From: Bradyrhizobium huanghuaihaiense
Lineage (GTDB): Bacteria; Pseudomonadota; Alphaproteobacteria; Rhizobiales; Xanthobacteraceae
NCBI RefSeq assembly: GCF_007830635.1
Contig: NZ_VLLA01000026.1
Location: 23,734-87,733 of the forward strand
Direction: 5' to 3'
Length of the DNA: 64,000 nucleotides
Positions 25,593 to 35,475 of the stretch are shown here, piece after piece. The position numbers were made by a program, and so were the translations under genes. The notes under the pieces were generated by a model, which was given only the letters and a program-made list of their open reading frames with translations, was not told the DNA's origin and ran no database searches. Position 1 is the first letter of the stretch; each line of letters begins with the position of its first letter.

Positions 25593-27182
25593 ATGCAAGC
25601 GCATCAGCGAATGTTAGATCCGACGCCTAACGGCCTGCATTCCGGCGAGTCCCCGTTGCTTCAGACGCTCGGGCTCACCAAGCGCTATGGCGATTTCCTC
25701 GCCAACGATTCCATCGACATCGACATCTGGCCCAAGGAGATTCACGCCCTGCTCGGCGAGAACGGCGCCGGCAAGTCGACGCTGGTCAAGGCGATCTACG
25801 GGCTGATCCAGCCGAGTGCCGGCGAGATCCGCTGGCAGGGCGAGCGAATCGCGCTGTCAGGCCCGTCCGAAGCGCGCACCCGCGGTATCGGCATGGTGTT
25901 CCAGCACTTCTCGCTGTTCGACAATCTCACCGTCGCCGAGAACGTCGCGCTCGGCCTCGACGGGAAGGAATCCTTCAAGGACATGTCGGCGCGGCTGGAG
26001 CAGGTGTCGAAGACCTACGGACTGCCGCTCGATCCCAGGCGCGAGGTCTGGCAGCTCTCCGTCGGCGAGCGCCAGCGCATCGAGATCGTCCGCGCCCTGA
26101 TGCAGGACCCGAAATTCTTGATCCTGGACGAGCCCACCGCGGTGCTGACGCCGCAGGAGGCCGACCAGCTCTTCATCGTGCTGGAGCGCCTCAAGGCCGA
26201 AGGCCGCGCCATCCTCTATATCAGCCACAAGCTGGAGGAGGTGAAGCGCCTCTGCGACACCGCAACGATCCTGCGCGGCGGCAAGAAGGTCGACACCTGC
26301 AATCCCCGGCTTGAGACCGCACCTTCGCTCGCCCGCATGATGGTCGGCGGCGAGATCAAGGAGGTGAAGGCTCCCGCCGGCCGGCAGACGACGGTGCCGC
26401 GCCTCGTCGTCAACGATCTCTCGCTCGCGCCGAGCGAAGCCCACGGCGTGCGGCTCGAGCACATATCGTTCGAGCTGAAGGGCGGCGAGATCCTCGGCAT
26501 CGCCGGCGTCGCCGGCAACGGCCAGGACGAGCTCTTTGCCGCGCTCTCCGGCGAGCGGCTGTCCAGGGATCCCGGCACGGTGGTGATCGAGGGTATCGCC
26601 GCCGGCCACCTCTCGATCACCCAGCGGCGCAAGCTCGGCGCGGCCTTCGTACCCGAAGAGCGGCTCGGCCACGGCACCGCGCCACGCATGAAGCTGTCGG
26701 AGAACGCACTGCTCACGGGGCACGCAGCGAGTGGCATGGTCCATCACGGCTTCATCGACACCGCGGCCACGCTGAAGACCGTCGACCGCGCAACCGAGAC
26801 GTTCGACGTCCGCAAGGCCAAGCGCGATCCCGAGGCCGCGAGCCTGTCCGGCGGCAATCTGCAGAAGTTCATCGTGGGACGCGAGATCCTGCGCAACCCG
26901 GCGGTGCTGGTGGTGAGCCAGCCGACCTGGGGCGTCGACGCCGGCGCCGCCGCCGTCATCCGCCAGGCGCTGCTCGATCTCGCCACCGCAGGCGCGGCCG
27001 TGCTGGTGACCAGCCAGGACCTCGACGAGCTCGCGGAGATCGCCGACCGCATCGCTGTGATGTTCCACGGCCGGCTCTCGGCCCCGCTCGCAAGGAGTGA
27101 AGCGACGCGCGAAAAGCTCGGCCTTCTCATGGGCGGCAGCAGCCTGGAGCCGAAGGAGGCCGCGCATGCAGTTGGTGCTTGA
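25593..27182 (+). CDS. Double ATP-binding protein of second BMP-type importer
   Basis: 529 residues from ATG at 25593 (an ATG six codons later is possible; neither has a strong ribosome-binding site). Domain one: Walker A GENGAGKSTLV, signature QLSVGERQRIE, Walker B LILDEPTAVLTP. Domain two: degenerate GVAGNGQDEL, SLSGGNLQKFI and VVSQPTWGVD. This matches nucleoside importer ATPases such as BmpB/NupA-type. First gene of an ATPase-permease-permease-binding protein operon, the reverse gene order of the first importer, so the two systems probably did not arise by recent tandem duplication. Confidence 0.9.
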   Translation: MQAHQRMLDPTPNGLHSGESPLLQTLGLTKRYGDFLANDSIDIDIWPKEIHALLGENGAGKSTLVKAIYGLIQPSAGEIRWQGERIALSGPSEARTRGIGMVFQHFSLFDNLTVAENVALGLDGKESFKDMSARLEQVSKTYGLPLDPRREVWQLSVGERQRIEIVRALMQDPKFLILDEPTAVLTPQEADQLFIVLERLKAEGRAILYISHKLEEVKRLCDTATILRGGKKVDTCNPRLETAPSLARMMVGGEIKEVKAPAGRQTTVPRLVVNDLSLAPSEAHGVRLEHISFELKGGEILGIAGVAGNGQDELFAALSGERLSRDPGTVVIEGIAAGHLSITQRRKLGAAFVPEERLGHGTAPRMKLSENALLTGHAASGMVHHGFIDTAATLKTVDRATETFDVRKAKRDPEAASLSGGNLQKFIVGREILRNPAVLVVSQPTWGVDAGAAAVIRQALLDLATAGAAVLVTSQDLDELAEIADRIAVMFHGRLSAPLARSEATREKLGLLMGGSSLEPKEAAHAVGA

Positions 27183-28257
27183 GAAGCGCGCCGAGCGCTC
27201 TGGCACGATCGCGCTGGTCTCGCCGCTGATCGCGATCGGCCTGACGATCGTCACCATGGTCATCCTGTTCGCGATCCTCGGCAAGAATCCGCTGCTCGCG
27301 CTGCATGCCTATTTCATCGCGCCTCTCACCGACAGCTATTCGCTGCAGGAGATCGCGGTGAAGGCGACACCGCTGGTGATGATCGCCATCGGCCTGTCGC
27401 TCTGTTATCTCGCCAACGCCTGGAACATCGGCGCCGAGGGGCAATTCCTGATCGGCGCAGTCGCCGGAAGCTGGATCGCGGTGAAGACGCAGGGCACCGA
27501 TGCCGGCGCCTGGGTTCTCCCGGCGATGCTCGTGCTGGCAGCCGCTGCAGGCGCGCTCTATGCGCTGATCCCGGCGATCTGCAAGGTGAAGTTCGGCGCC
27601 AGCGAGATCCTGACCAGCCTGATGCTGGTCTATGTCGCCGATCTCTTTCTCGACTATCTCGTGCGCGGTCCATGGCGCGATCCCCACGGCTTCAATTTCC
27701 CGACCACGGCCGAGTTCGATCCGGTCGCGACGGTGCCGCTGCTGATCGAAGGCGGGCGGCTGCATCTCGGCTCGATCATCGCGCTGCTTGTCGTTGCGGC
27801 AGCGGCGATCCTGCTCGGGCGCACCATCAAGGGTTTTGAGATCCGCGTGGTCGGTGCCGCGCCGCGCGCAGCACGGTTCGGCGGTTTCAACGCCAACCAG
27901 CTGATCATCCTGACCTTCGCCGTCTCCGGTGCACTCGCGGGTCTCGCCGGCATCATCGAGGTCGCGGGTCCCGTCGGGCACCTCCAGCCCGGCATCTCGC
28001 CCGGCTACGGCTTTACCGCGATCATCGTCGCCTTCCTCGGCCGGCTGAATCCGCTTGGAATATTAATTGCAGGCCTTTTTCTCGCACTGACCTTTATCGG
28101 CGGCGAGCAGGCGCAGATCGCGATGAAGATCCCGTTGGATGTCACCAAGGTGTTTCAGGGCATTCTGCTGTTCTACGTGCTCGCCTGCGACTCGCTCATT
28201 CTCTACCGCTTCAAGCTGGTGTTCCCGAACCGACAGGTGGCCAGTGGAACTCATTGA
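27166..28257 (+). CDS. ABC permease of second BMP-type importer
   Basis: 363 residues from ATG at 27166, overlapping the ATPase gene by 17 bases. Entry segment LIAIGLTIVTMVILFAILGKNPLLALHAYF and the signature LCYLANAWNIGAEGQFLIGAVAG are the first-permease hallmarks of BMP importers; about ten hydrophobic segments follow. Inner-membrane channel subunit. Confidence 0.9.
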   Translation: MQLVLEKRAERSGTIALVSPLIAIGLTIVTMVILFAILGKNPLLALHAYFIAPLTDSYSLQEIAVKATPLVMIAIGLSLCYLANAWNIGAEGQFLIGAVAGSWIAVKTQGTDAGAWVLPAMLVLAAAAGALYALIPAICKVKFGASEILTSLMLVYVADLFLDYLVRGPWRDPHGFNFPTTAEFDPVATVPLLIEGGRLHLGSIIALLVVAAAAILLGRTIKGFEIRVVGAAPRAARFGGFNANQLIILTFAVSGALAGLAGIIEVAGPVGHLQPGISPGYGFTAIIVAFLGRLNPLGILIAGLFLALTFIGGEQAQIAMKIPLDVTKVFQGILLFYVLACDSLILYRFKLVFPNRQVASGTH

Positions 28258-29161
28258 AGCCATCATCCTCGCGGTACTCGCCGCTTCGACGCCGCTGCTG
28301 ATCGCGGCGACCGGCGAGCTCGTGACCGAACGCTCCGGCGTGCTCAATCTCGGCGTCGAAGGCATGATGATCGTCGGCGCGGCCTGCGGCTTTGCCGGCG
28401 CGTGGCTCACCGGTTCGATCTTCATCGGCGCGCTGTTCGGCATCGTTGCGGGTATGCTGATGTCGCTGGTGTTCGCGCTGATGGCGCTCGGGCTTGCGGT
28501 CAATCAGGTCGCAACGGGTCTGGCACTGACCATTCTCGGCATCGGTCTCTCCGGCCTGATCGGCGCCGGCTTTGTCGGCGAGCGCATCACGCCGGCCGCG
28601 CATCTTTACGTTCCCGGCCTAACCGACATTCCGCTGATCGGCCGCGTGCTGTTCGGCGAGGACGGCTTCGTCTATTTCTCGGTCGCATTGATCGTCGGCG
28701 TCTGGTGGTTCCTGTACCGCACGCGGGCGGGATTGATCCTGCGCGCCTGCGGTGACAATCACGTCTCCGCGCATGCGCTCGGCTATCCCGTGCTGCGCAT
28801 CCGCACCTTCGCAGTGATGTTCGGCGGCGCCTGTGCGGGACTTGCCGGCGCCTATCTGCCGCTCGCCTATACGCCCTTCTTCATTCCCGGAATGACCGCC
28901 GGCCGCGGCTGGATCGCACTGGCACTGGTGGTGTTCGCGTCCTGGCGGCCGGGCCGGCTCGTGGTCGGCGCTTATCTGTTCGGCGCGGTGACGATCCTGC
29001 AACTGCATGCGCAAGGCTGGGGCGTCGGCATTCCCTCGCAATTCATGTCGGCGCTGCCTTACCTCGCGACCGTCATCGTGCTGGTCCTGCTTTCCCGCGC
29101 GCGCACCGGCGGCTCGACCGCACCGGCCGCGCTCGGCACCGTGTTCGTGCCTGACCGCTGA
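28244..29161 (+). CDS. ABC permease of second BMP-type importer (second)
   Basis: 305 residues from GTG at 28244, overlapping the previous gene by 14 bases. TGELVTERSGVLNLGVEGMMIVGA is the signature of the second permease of these systems, equivalent to the one at 20084 in the other operon. About nine membrane segments. Confidence 0.9.
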   Translation: MELIEAIILAVLAASTPLLIAATGELVTERSGVLNLGVEGMMIVGAACGFAGAWLTGSIFIGALFGIVAGMLMSLVFALMALGLAVNQVATGLALTILGIGLSGLIGAGFVGERITPAAHLYVPGLTDIPLIGRVLFGEDGFVYFSVALIVGVWWFLYRTRAGLILRACGDNHVSAHALGYPVLRIRTFAVMFGGACAGLAGAYLPLAYTPFFIPGMTAGRGWIALALVVFASWRPGRLVVGAYLFGAVTILQLHAQGWGVGIPSQFMSALPYLATVIVLVLLSRARTGGSTAPAALGTVFVPDR

Positions 29162-29238
29162 GTTTCATTTCCGCGGCATGCGCGATGGGGCGCGCACGTT
29201 GCGGACCGTGGCTTTCCCCTGATGTTTGGAGATTGATG

Positions 29239-30315
29239 ATGAGGAAATCACTTCTTGCGCTGGCTTCCGGCCTTTTGCTTGCCGGGAGCGTCAGCGCAGC
29301 CTCCGCCGCCGACAAGCTGAAGGTCGGCTTCATCTACTTGGGTCCGATCGGAGACCTCGGCTGGACCTACCAGCATGACGTCGGCCGGCAGGCGCTGGTG
29401 AAGGAGTTGGGCGACAAGATCGAGACAACCTATCTCGAGAACGTGCCCGAAGGCCCCGACGCCGAGCGCGCCATCGAGCAGCTCGTCCGCGCCGGCAACA
29501 AGCTGATCTTCACCACGTCGTTCGGCTACATGGACCCGACGCTCAAGGTCGCCAAGAAGTATCCGAACGTGCATTTCGAGCACGCCACCGGCTACAAGCG
29601 CGACAAGAACATGTCGACCTATTCGGCCAAATGGTACCAGGGCCGCTACATCCAGGGCCTGATCGCGGCCAAAATGTCGAAGTCCGGCGTGCTCGGCTAT
29701 ATCGGCTCGTTCCCGATTCCCGAGGTCGTCTCCGGCATCAACGCGACGATCCTGGCGGCGCAGACCATCAACCCGAACATCAAGGTCAAGATCATCTGGG
29801 CCAACACTTGGTTCGACCCGGGTAAGGAGGCCGACGCCGCCAAGGCGCTGATCGACCAGGGCGCCGACGTCATCATGCAGCACACGGATTCGCCGGCCGC
29901 GATGCAGATCGCCAGCGAGCGCGGCAAGCTCGCCTTCGGCCAGGATTCCGAGATGATCAAGTTCGGGCCCAAGACCCAGCTGACCTCGATCCTCGATACC
30001 TGGGGCCCCTACTACATCGAGCGCGTCAAGGCCGAGCTCGCCGGAACCTGGAAGTCCGAAGACACCTGGGGCGGCCTCGACAGCCACATGTTCGCGATGG
30101 CGCCCTACACCAACATGCCCGACGACGTGAAGAAGATGGCCGAGGATGCCCAGGCCGCGATCACCGCGGGCAAGCTGCACCCGTTCAAGTGCCCGGTCAT
30201 TGGGCAGGACGGCAAGGAGGTCGAGTGCAAGGGCGGCGCCAACCTCGCTGACGGCCAGATCCTCGGCATGAATTTCTATGTGAAGGGCATCGACGACAAG
30301 CTGCCGGGCAAGTAG
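29239..30315 (+). CDS. BMP-family substrate-binding protein (second)
   Basis: 358 residues. GGAG at 29228-29231 favours the second of two tandem ATGs (29239, 7 bases away; 29236 is the other). Sec signal peptide MRKSLLALASGLLLAGSVSAASA. Bmp fold motifs: VGFIYLGPIGDLGWTYQHDVGRQ, TTSFGYMDPTLK, and the purine/nucleoside-class YSAKWYQGRYIQGLIAAKMS. Two cysteines near the C-terminus (CPVIGQDGKEVEC) probably form a disulfide, which the first binding protein lacks. Neighbouring purine enzymes suggest a purine, nucleoside or ureide ligand. Confidence 0.9.
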   Translation: MRKSLLALASGLLLAGSVSAASAADKLKVGFIYLGPIGDLGWTYQHDVGRQALVKELGDKIETTYLENVPEGPDAERAIEQLVRAGNKLIFTTSFGYMDPTLKVAKKYPNVHFEHATGYKRDKNMSTYSAKWYQGRYIQGLIAAKMSKSGVLGYIGSFPIPEVVSGINATILAAQTINPNIKVKIIWANTWFDPGKEADAAKALIDQGADVIMQHTDSPAAMQIASERGKLAFGQDSEMIKFGPKTQLTSILDTWGPYYIERVKAELAGTWKSEDTWGGLDSHMFAMAPYTNMPDDVKKMAEDAQAAITAGKLHPFKCPVIGQDGKEVECKGGANLADGQILGMNFYVKGIDDKLPGK

Positions 30316-30425
30316 CACGCTTCTTGCATTGCCTAAATCACCTGCTCCTCCCGGAGGAGGTTCGGAGGGGGTGGCCAGAAGCACCCGGCACTTGTGGTCG
30401 CCCCCTCTTTCAATTTTCGGCCTGA

Positions 30426-31775
30426 TTATCCCGCCTGCATGGCCCGCGCCGCCGAACTGTGGCGGCGGATGAGATCGGCGACATCCAGGCCCGGGATCGC
30501 CCCGTCGATCACCGCCCATTGTCCCGCCACCATGACCCGGTCGGCCCGATGCGCCCCGCACAGCACCAGCGCGGCCAGCGGATCGCCATGGCCGGAGAAG
30601 CGCAGCTCGTCGAGCTTGAACAGCGCCAGGTCCGCCGCCTTGCCGACGGCGATCTCGCCGAGCTCCGGACGGCCGACGCAGGCCGCCGAGCCCTTGGTGG
30701 CCCAGCGCAGCGCATCCTTGTGGCTGACCTTGGTCACGCCGTAGCGCGCCCGTTGCAGCAGGAACGCCGCACGCACCTCCTGCATCAGGTTCGATCCGTC
30801 ATTCGAGGCCGAGCCGTCGACCCCGATGCCGATGCCGACGCCGGCCTCCTCCATCTCGCAGACTGGGCAGCACCCGGACGCCAGCAGCTGGTTGCTGCAG
30901 GCGCAATGGCTGACGGTCGTGCCGGCCTTGCCGAGCCGCTTCATCTCGTCCGGATTGAAGAAGATTCCGTGAGCGAGCCAGGTTCGCGCGTTGAGCCAGC
31001 CGCATTGCTCGAGATAGTCGAGCGGACGGCAGCCATACATCTGCTGGCAGAATCTGTTCTCGTCCTCGGTCTCGGCGAGATGGGTGTGCAGGCGCACATT
31101 GAGCTTGTCGGCAAGGTCGGCGGTGGCGCGCATCAGCGACGTCGTCACCGAGAACGGCGAGCATGGCGCCAGTGCGATCTGCACCATCGCATCCGCACCG
31201 CCCTGGTGATGCTTTGCGACCACGCGCGCGCTGTCGGCCAGGATCGTGTCCTCGTCCTGCACGACGCTGTCGGGCGGCAGGCCGCCGTCGCGCTGCGACA
31301 GGTTCATCGAGCCGCGCGTGAGCAGCACGCGCATGCCGAGCCGCTTTGCAACACCGACCTCGATGTCGACGGACTCCTCGAGTCCCGCCGGGAAGACGTA
31401 GTGATGATCCGTCGTCGTGGTGCAGCCCGAGAGCAGCAGCTCGGACATCGCCACGGTGACGCCGAGTTCCAGCCGCTCCGGCGTCAGCTTCGCCCACACC
31501 GGATAGAGCGCCTGGAGCCAGGGAAACAGCTCGCGGTCCATCGCCGCCGGCAGCGCCCGCGTCAGCGTCTGGTAGAAGTGATGATGCGTGTTGATGAGGC
31601 CCGGCAGCACGACATGCTCGCCCGCGTCGAACACCGCCACATCCGCGGTCGCAGGCGTGCCGCCGGCCGGCACGAGCTCGACGATCCGGCCATCCCTGAC
31701 CACGATTCCACGCTCGGCACCGTCGGCGAGGATAGCCAGCGGATCCCTGATCCAGATCGGCTTTGCATCGCTCAT
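30426..31775 (-). CDS. 8-oxoguanine deaminase-type amidohydrolase
   Basis: 449 residues from ATG at 31775, with AGGAG upstream. Amidohydrolase metal motifs: PGLINTHHHFYQTLTR, then HTHLAETEDENRF, HGIFFNPDE and GVDGSASNDGSN. This is the COG0402 subgroup whose members deaminate 8-oxoguanine or guanine-like substrates; HHHFYQTLTRAL and SHCACSNQLLASG match the 8-oxoguanine branch as I recall it. Product from 8-oxoguanine would be urate, feeding the urate pathway encoded next door. A guanine deaminase or other triazine-type amidohydrolase is possible. Divergent from the Mo-enzyme genes. Confidence 0.8.
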   Translation of the reverse strand: MSDAKPIWIRDPLAILADGAERGIVVRDGRIVELVPAGGTPATADVAVFDAGEHVVLPGLINTHHHFYQTLTRALPAAMDRELFPWLQALYPVWAKLTPERLELGVTVAMSELLLSGCTTTTDHHYVFPAGLEESVDIEVGVAKRLGMRVLLTRGSMNLSQRDGGLPPDSVVQDEDTILADSARVVAKHHQGGADAMVQIALAPCSPFSVTTSLMRATADLADKLNVRLHTHLAETEDENRFCQQMYGCRPLDYLEQCGWLNARTWLAHGIFFNPDEMKRLGKAGTTVSHCACSNQLLASGCCPVCEMEEAGVGIGIGVDGSASNDGSNLMQEVRAAFLLQRARYGVTKVSHKDALRWATKGSAACVGRPELGEIAVGKAADLALFKLDELRFSGHGDPLAALVLCGAHRADRVMVAGQWAVIDGAIPGLDVADLIRRHSSAARAMQAG

Positions 31776-31927
31776 GAGCCTGCTTCTCCTTACATCTGCT
31801 GACGACAGGCCTGCAAGCCGGACGCCAGTCCGAACAGGGTCGTTCACCACTTTGCTTGTTGCGACTTGGCTCCGGTCTTGCAAGACTCTATCGCACGATT
31901 CACCGGGCGGAAGCTTTTGGCGCAGCC

Positions 31928-32752
31928 ATGGATTTGAATACCATCACGGCGGTCGCCCATCCGCAAACGCGCGCGCAGCTGCCCGTTTGGACGCCAGGTG
32001 ATGCTTGGCTCGCGGGCGGCACCTGGCTGTTCTCGGAGCCGCAAGCGCACCTGAAGCGGCTGATCGATCTCACCGATCTGAAATGGCCCGCGCTGACCAT
32101 CACGGACAGCCATCTCTCCATCGCCGCCACATGCACCGTCGCGCAGCTCGATGGCCTCGCCTGCCCGCCCGACTGGCTCGCAGCACCGCTGATCGGCCAA
32201 AGCTGCCGCGCCTTCCTCGCCTCCTTCAAGATCTGGAAGACCGCGACCGTCGGCGGCAATCTCTGCATGTCGCTGCCGGCGGGGCCGATGATTTCCCTCA
32301 CCGCCGCGCTCGACGGTGTCTGCACCATCTGGAAGGCCGGCGGTGGCGAGCAGCAGATCGCCGTCGTTGACTTCGTCACCGGCAATCAGCGCAACCGCCT
32401 GACGCCAGGCGACCTGGTCCGGCAGATCGATATCCCGATCGCGGCCTTGAGGCGCCGCACGGCGTTTCGCCAGATCTCGCTCGCGCCAGTCGGCCGCTCG
32501 GCAGCGCTCCTCATCGGCAGCTTCGATGCCGATGGCACGCTGACGCTGACGGTCACCGCATCGACGGTGCGGCCGATCCGATTGTCGTTCCCCAAGCAGC
32601 CTGATGCGAGCACGCTGCGCGATGCGATCATGCAGCAGATCACCGACGACCTCTATCACACCGACATCCACGGCAAGCCGCTCTGGCGCAAGCACATGAC
32701 GCTGCGGCTCGCAGAGGAGATCCGCGGCGAGCTCCTGGGGGCAACATCATGA
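31928..32752 (+). CDS. FAD-binding subunit of xanthine dehydrogenase-type enzyme
   Basis: 274 residues from ATG at 31928. Matches the FAD (PCMH-fold) subunit: WLAGGTWLF for the first flavin loop and IWKTATVGGNLCMSLPAGPM for the second, corresponding to the TIGGNI.N.SP.gD motif of XdhB. It passes electrons from the FeS clusters to NAD+ or another acceptor. It overlaps the next gene by 4 bases. Short for this family (usual 280-300) but no key motif is missing. Confidence 0.83.
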   Translation: MDLNTITAVAHPQTRAQLPVWTPGDAWLAGGTWLFSEPQAHLKRLIDLTDLKWPALTITDSHLSIAATCTVAQLDGLACPPDWLAAPLIGQSCRAFLASFKIWKTATVGGNLCMSLPAGPMISLTAALDGVCTIWKAGGGEQQIAVVDFVTGNQRNRLTPGDLVRQIDIPIAALRRRTAFRQISLAPVGRSAALLIGSFDADGTLTLTVTASTVRPIRLSFPKQPDASTLRDAIMQQITDDLYHTDIHGKPLWRKHMTLRLAEEIRGELLGATS

Positions 32753-35475
32753 GCTTCGAGGTCAATGGAACGACGTTCACGCACGAGCCGCGCGCCGGGC
32801 AGTGCCTGCGCACGTTCCTGCGCGAGCTTGGCCATTTCGGCGTGAAGAAGGGCTGCGACGCCGGCGATTGCGGAGCCTGCACCGTGCTGCTCGACGGCGA
32901 GCCGGTGCATAGCTGCCTGATCCCGGCCTTCCGCGCCGAGGGCCGCGCCGTGACCACGATCGAAGGCCTCGGCGGCGACCGTGGCGCGCATCCAATGCAA
33001 CAGGCCTTCCTCGACGCGCAGGGCTTTCAATGCGGTTTCTGCACCGCCGGCATGATCCTGACCTGCGCCTCGCTGAACCAGGCGCAACGCACCGATCTCG
33101 GATCTGCACTGAAGGGCAATATCTGCCGCTGCACCGGCTATCGCGCGATCGAGGACGCGCTGCTTGGCAAGACCAATGTCGAGGAGAGCGTCGAGGCCGG
33201 CGCCGCCTTCGGCCGCAGTCTGCCGGCGCCCGCAGGTCCTGACGTCGTGCGCGGCAAGGCGCGCTATACCTTCGACACCGCAATCGACGGCCTTCTGCAT
33301 ATCAAGCTGCTGCGATCGCCTCACGCCCACGCGCGGATCGTTGCGATCGACACGTCGGAAGCCCTTCGCGTTCCCGGCGTGCATGCGGTGCTGACGCATG
33401 AGGATGCGCCGACCGTCCTGATCTCGACCGCGCGTCACGAGAAGGACTGGATGGACCCCGAGGACACCCGCGTCCTCGACGACGTCGTGCGCTTCATCGG
33501 ACAGAGGGTTGCCGCGGTCGTGGCCGAGAGCGAGGGCGCGGCCGAGGAGGCCTGCCGGCGGATCAAGGTGGAGTACGAGATTCTGCCCGCGCTGATCGAT
33601 CCCGAGCAGGCGATGGCGCCAGGCGCGCCGATCATCCATCCCGACCGCACCACTGCGAACCGCATCGCCGATCCCCAGCGCAATCTCGCGGCTGAGACGC
33701 ATGGCGAATATGGCGATGTCGCGGCCGCGCTCTCCAGCTCCGCCGTCACTTACGAGGCCACCTTCCACAGTCATCGCGTGCAGCATGCGGCTCTCGAGAC
33801 CCATGGCGGCCTCGCCTGGCTCGATGAAGCGGGCGTGCTCAATGTCCGTACCTCGACACAGGTGCCGTTCCTGACCCGGCGCGCGCTGTCGGACATCTTC
33901 CGTCTTCCGATGGACAAGGTCCGCGTGTTCTGCGAGCGCGTCGGCGGCGGGTTTGGCGGCAAGCAGGAGATGTTCGTCGAGGACATCCTTGCGCTGGCCG
34001 CGCTCAGGACCGGGCGACCGGTGAAGCTGGAGCTGACCCGCGAGGAGCAGTTCATCGCGACCTCGACGCGGCATCCGATGCGGGTCCACATCAAGGCCGG
34101 CGCGGATGCGGGCGGCAAGCTCACCGCGCTCCAGCTCGACGTGCTCTCCAACACCGGCGCTTACGGCAATCATGCCGGCCCCGTGATGTTCCACTCCCTG
34201 TCGGAGTCCATCGCCGTCTACAATTGCCCGAACAAGCGGGTCGACGGCTACGCGGTCTACACCAACACGGTGCCGGCGGGCGCGTTTCGCGGCTATGGCC
34301 TGCCGCAGACGCTGATCGCGATCGAGGCCGCAATCGACGAGCTGGCCAGGCAGCTCGGCATCAGCCCCTACGAGATGCGCCGGCGCAACATCGTCGGGCT
34401 CGGCGACCCCATGCTGTCGCCGCCGCCGTCCGAATTTCATGACGTGCTCTATGGCTCCTATGGGCTCGACCAGTGCCTCGACCTCGTCGAGCGCGCGATG
34501 CAGGCGGACGGCTCGCAGCCGGATCTGTCGCCGGAATGGCTGATCGGCGACGGCGTCGCGCTGACCATGATCGACACCGTGCCGCCGGCCGGCCACATCG
34601 CCGATGCGATGATCGCGCTCAATGACGACGGCGGCTTCGACTTGACCGTCGGCACTGCCGAGTTCGGCAATGGCACCAGCACCGTCCACCGCCAGATCGC
34701 GGCGACGATCCTGGCAACCACCGTCGACAGGATTCGCCTGCGCCAGTCCGACACCGCCCATGGCGGCCACGACACCGGCGCCTATGGCAGCGCTGGCACC
34801 TTCGTCGCCGGCAAGGCGACGCAGGCCGCCGCCACGCAGCTTGCGACCGAATTGAAGGCGGCCGCCGCGGAGGCCTGGCTCTGCGACGTCGGTGGTTGCG
34901 CGCTTGAAGGCGAGACCGTCGTCAGCGGCGTGCGACGCATGTCCTTTGTTGAACTGGCGAAGCTCGCGCACGAGCGCGGCCAGCCGTTCGCTGGCAGCGG
35001 CAATTCCGGCGGCACGCCGCGCTCGGTCGGCTTCAACGTGCAGGGCTTTCGCGTCGCGGTGAACAAGGGCACCGGCGAGCTCAGGATTCTCAGGAGCGTG
35101 CAGGCCGCGGATGCCGGTGTCGTCGCCAACCCCATGCAGTGCCGTGGCCAGGTCGAGGGCGGCGTCGCACAGGCGCTCGGGGCTGCGCTCTATGAGGAGA
35201 TGGTGATCGATACGACCGGCCGAGTCACCAACCCGAAATTCCGCGACTACCACCTGCCCTCCTTCGCCGACGTGCCGCGCACCGAGGTGTTGTTCGCAGA
35301 GACGTCGGACACGATCGGGCCGCTTGGCGCCAAGTCGATGAGCGAGAGTCCGTACAATCCGGTTGCCGCTGCCCTTGGCAACGCGATCGCGGACGCCACC
35401 GGCCTCCGCTTCACTGCGCCGCCCTTCAAGCCGGACCGGCTGTTTCCGGCACTGCTCGAGAAGTTCGGCAGTTAG
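32749..35475 (+). CDS. Fused FeS-molybdopterin subunit of xanthine dehydrogenase-type enzyme
   Basis: 908 residues joining two normal subunits. Residues about 1-160 hold two [2Fe-2S] clusters: GCDAGDCGACTV (plant-ferredoxin type) and CGFCTAGMIL...CRCTGYRAI. The rest is the Mo-pterin domain: GGGFGGKQEMF, AFRGYGLPQT and the active-site glutamate in LGAKSMSESPYNPVAAALGNAI. With the separate FAD protein it forms a complete enzyme. Context points to hypoxanthine/xanthine oxidation to urate. Fusing the small and large subunits while keeping FAD separate is an uncommon arrangement. Its stop overlaps that of the convergent uraD-uraH gene by 3 bases. Confidence 0.85.
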   Translation: MSFEVNGTTFTHEPRAGQCLRTFLRELGHFGVKKGCDAGDCGACTVLLDGEPVHSCLIPAFRAEGRAVTTIEGLGGDRGAHPMQQAFLDAQGFQCGFCTAGMILTCASLNQAQRTDLGSALKGNICRCTGYRAIEDALLGKTNVEESVEAGAAFGRSLPAPAGPDVVRGKARYTFDTAIDGLLHIKLLRSPHAHARIVAIDTSEALRVPGVHAVLTHEDAPTVLISTARHEKDWMDPEDTRVLDDVVRFIGQRVAAVVAESEGAAEEACRRIKVEYEILPALIDPEQAMAPGAPIIHPDRTTANRIADPQRNLAAETHGEYGDVAAALSSSAVTYEATFHSHRVQHAALETHGGLAWLDEAGVLNVRTSTQVPFLTRRALSDIFRLPMDKVRVFCERVGGGFGGKQEMFVEDILALAALRTGRPVKLELTREEQFIATSTRHPMRVHIKAGADAGGKLTALQLDVLSNTGAYGNHAGPVMFHSLSESIAVYNCPNKRVDGYAVYTNTVPAGAFRGYGLPQTLIAIEAAIDELARQLGISPYEMRRRNIVGLGDPMLSPPPSEFHDVLYGSYGLDQCLDLVERAMQADGSQPDLSPEWLIGDGVALTMIDTVPPAGHIADAMIALNDDGGFDLTVGTAEFGNGTSTVHRQIAATILATTVDRIRLRQSDTAHGGHDTGAYGSAGTFVAGKATQAAATQLATELKAAAAEAWLCDVGGCALEGETVVSGVRRMSFVELAKLAHERGQPFAGSGNSGGTPRSVGFNVQGFRVAVNKGTGELRILRSVQAADAGVVANPMQCRGQVEGGVAQALGAALYEEMVIDTTGRVTNPKFRDYHLPSFADVPRTEVLFAETSDTIGPLGAKSMSESPYNPVAAALGNAIADATGLRFTAPPFKPDRLFPALLEKFGS

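Noticed and set aside
29248..30561. A 437-codon minus-strand frame over the second binding protein
   Set aside because: The forward frame has a signal peptide and Bmp motifs; the reverse frame is Gly/Asp/Arg-rich noise.
32656..35253. An open frame of 865 codons antisense to the Mo-enzyme gene
   Set aside because: High-GC coding sequence often leaves long antisense frames. The sense strand has all FeS and Mo motifs; the antisense protein shows none.
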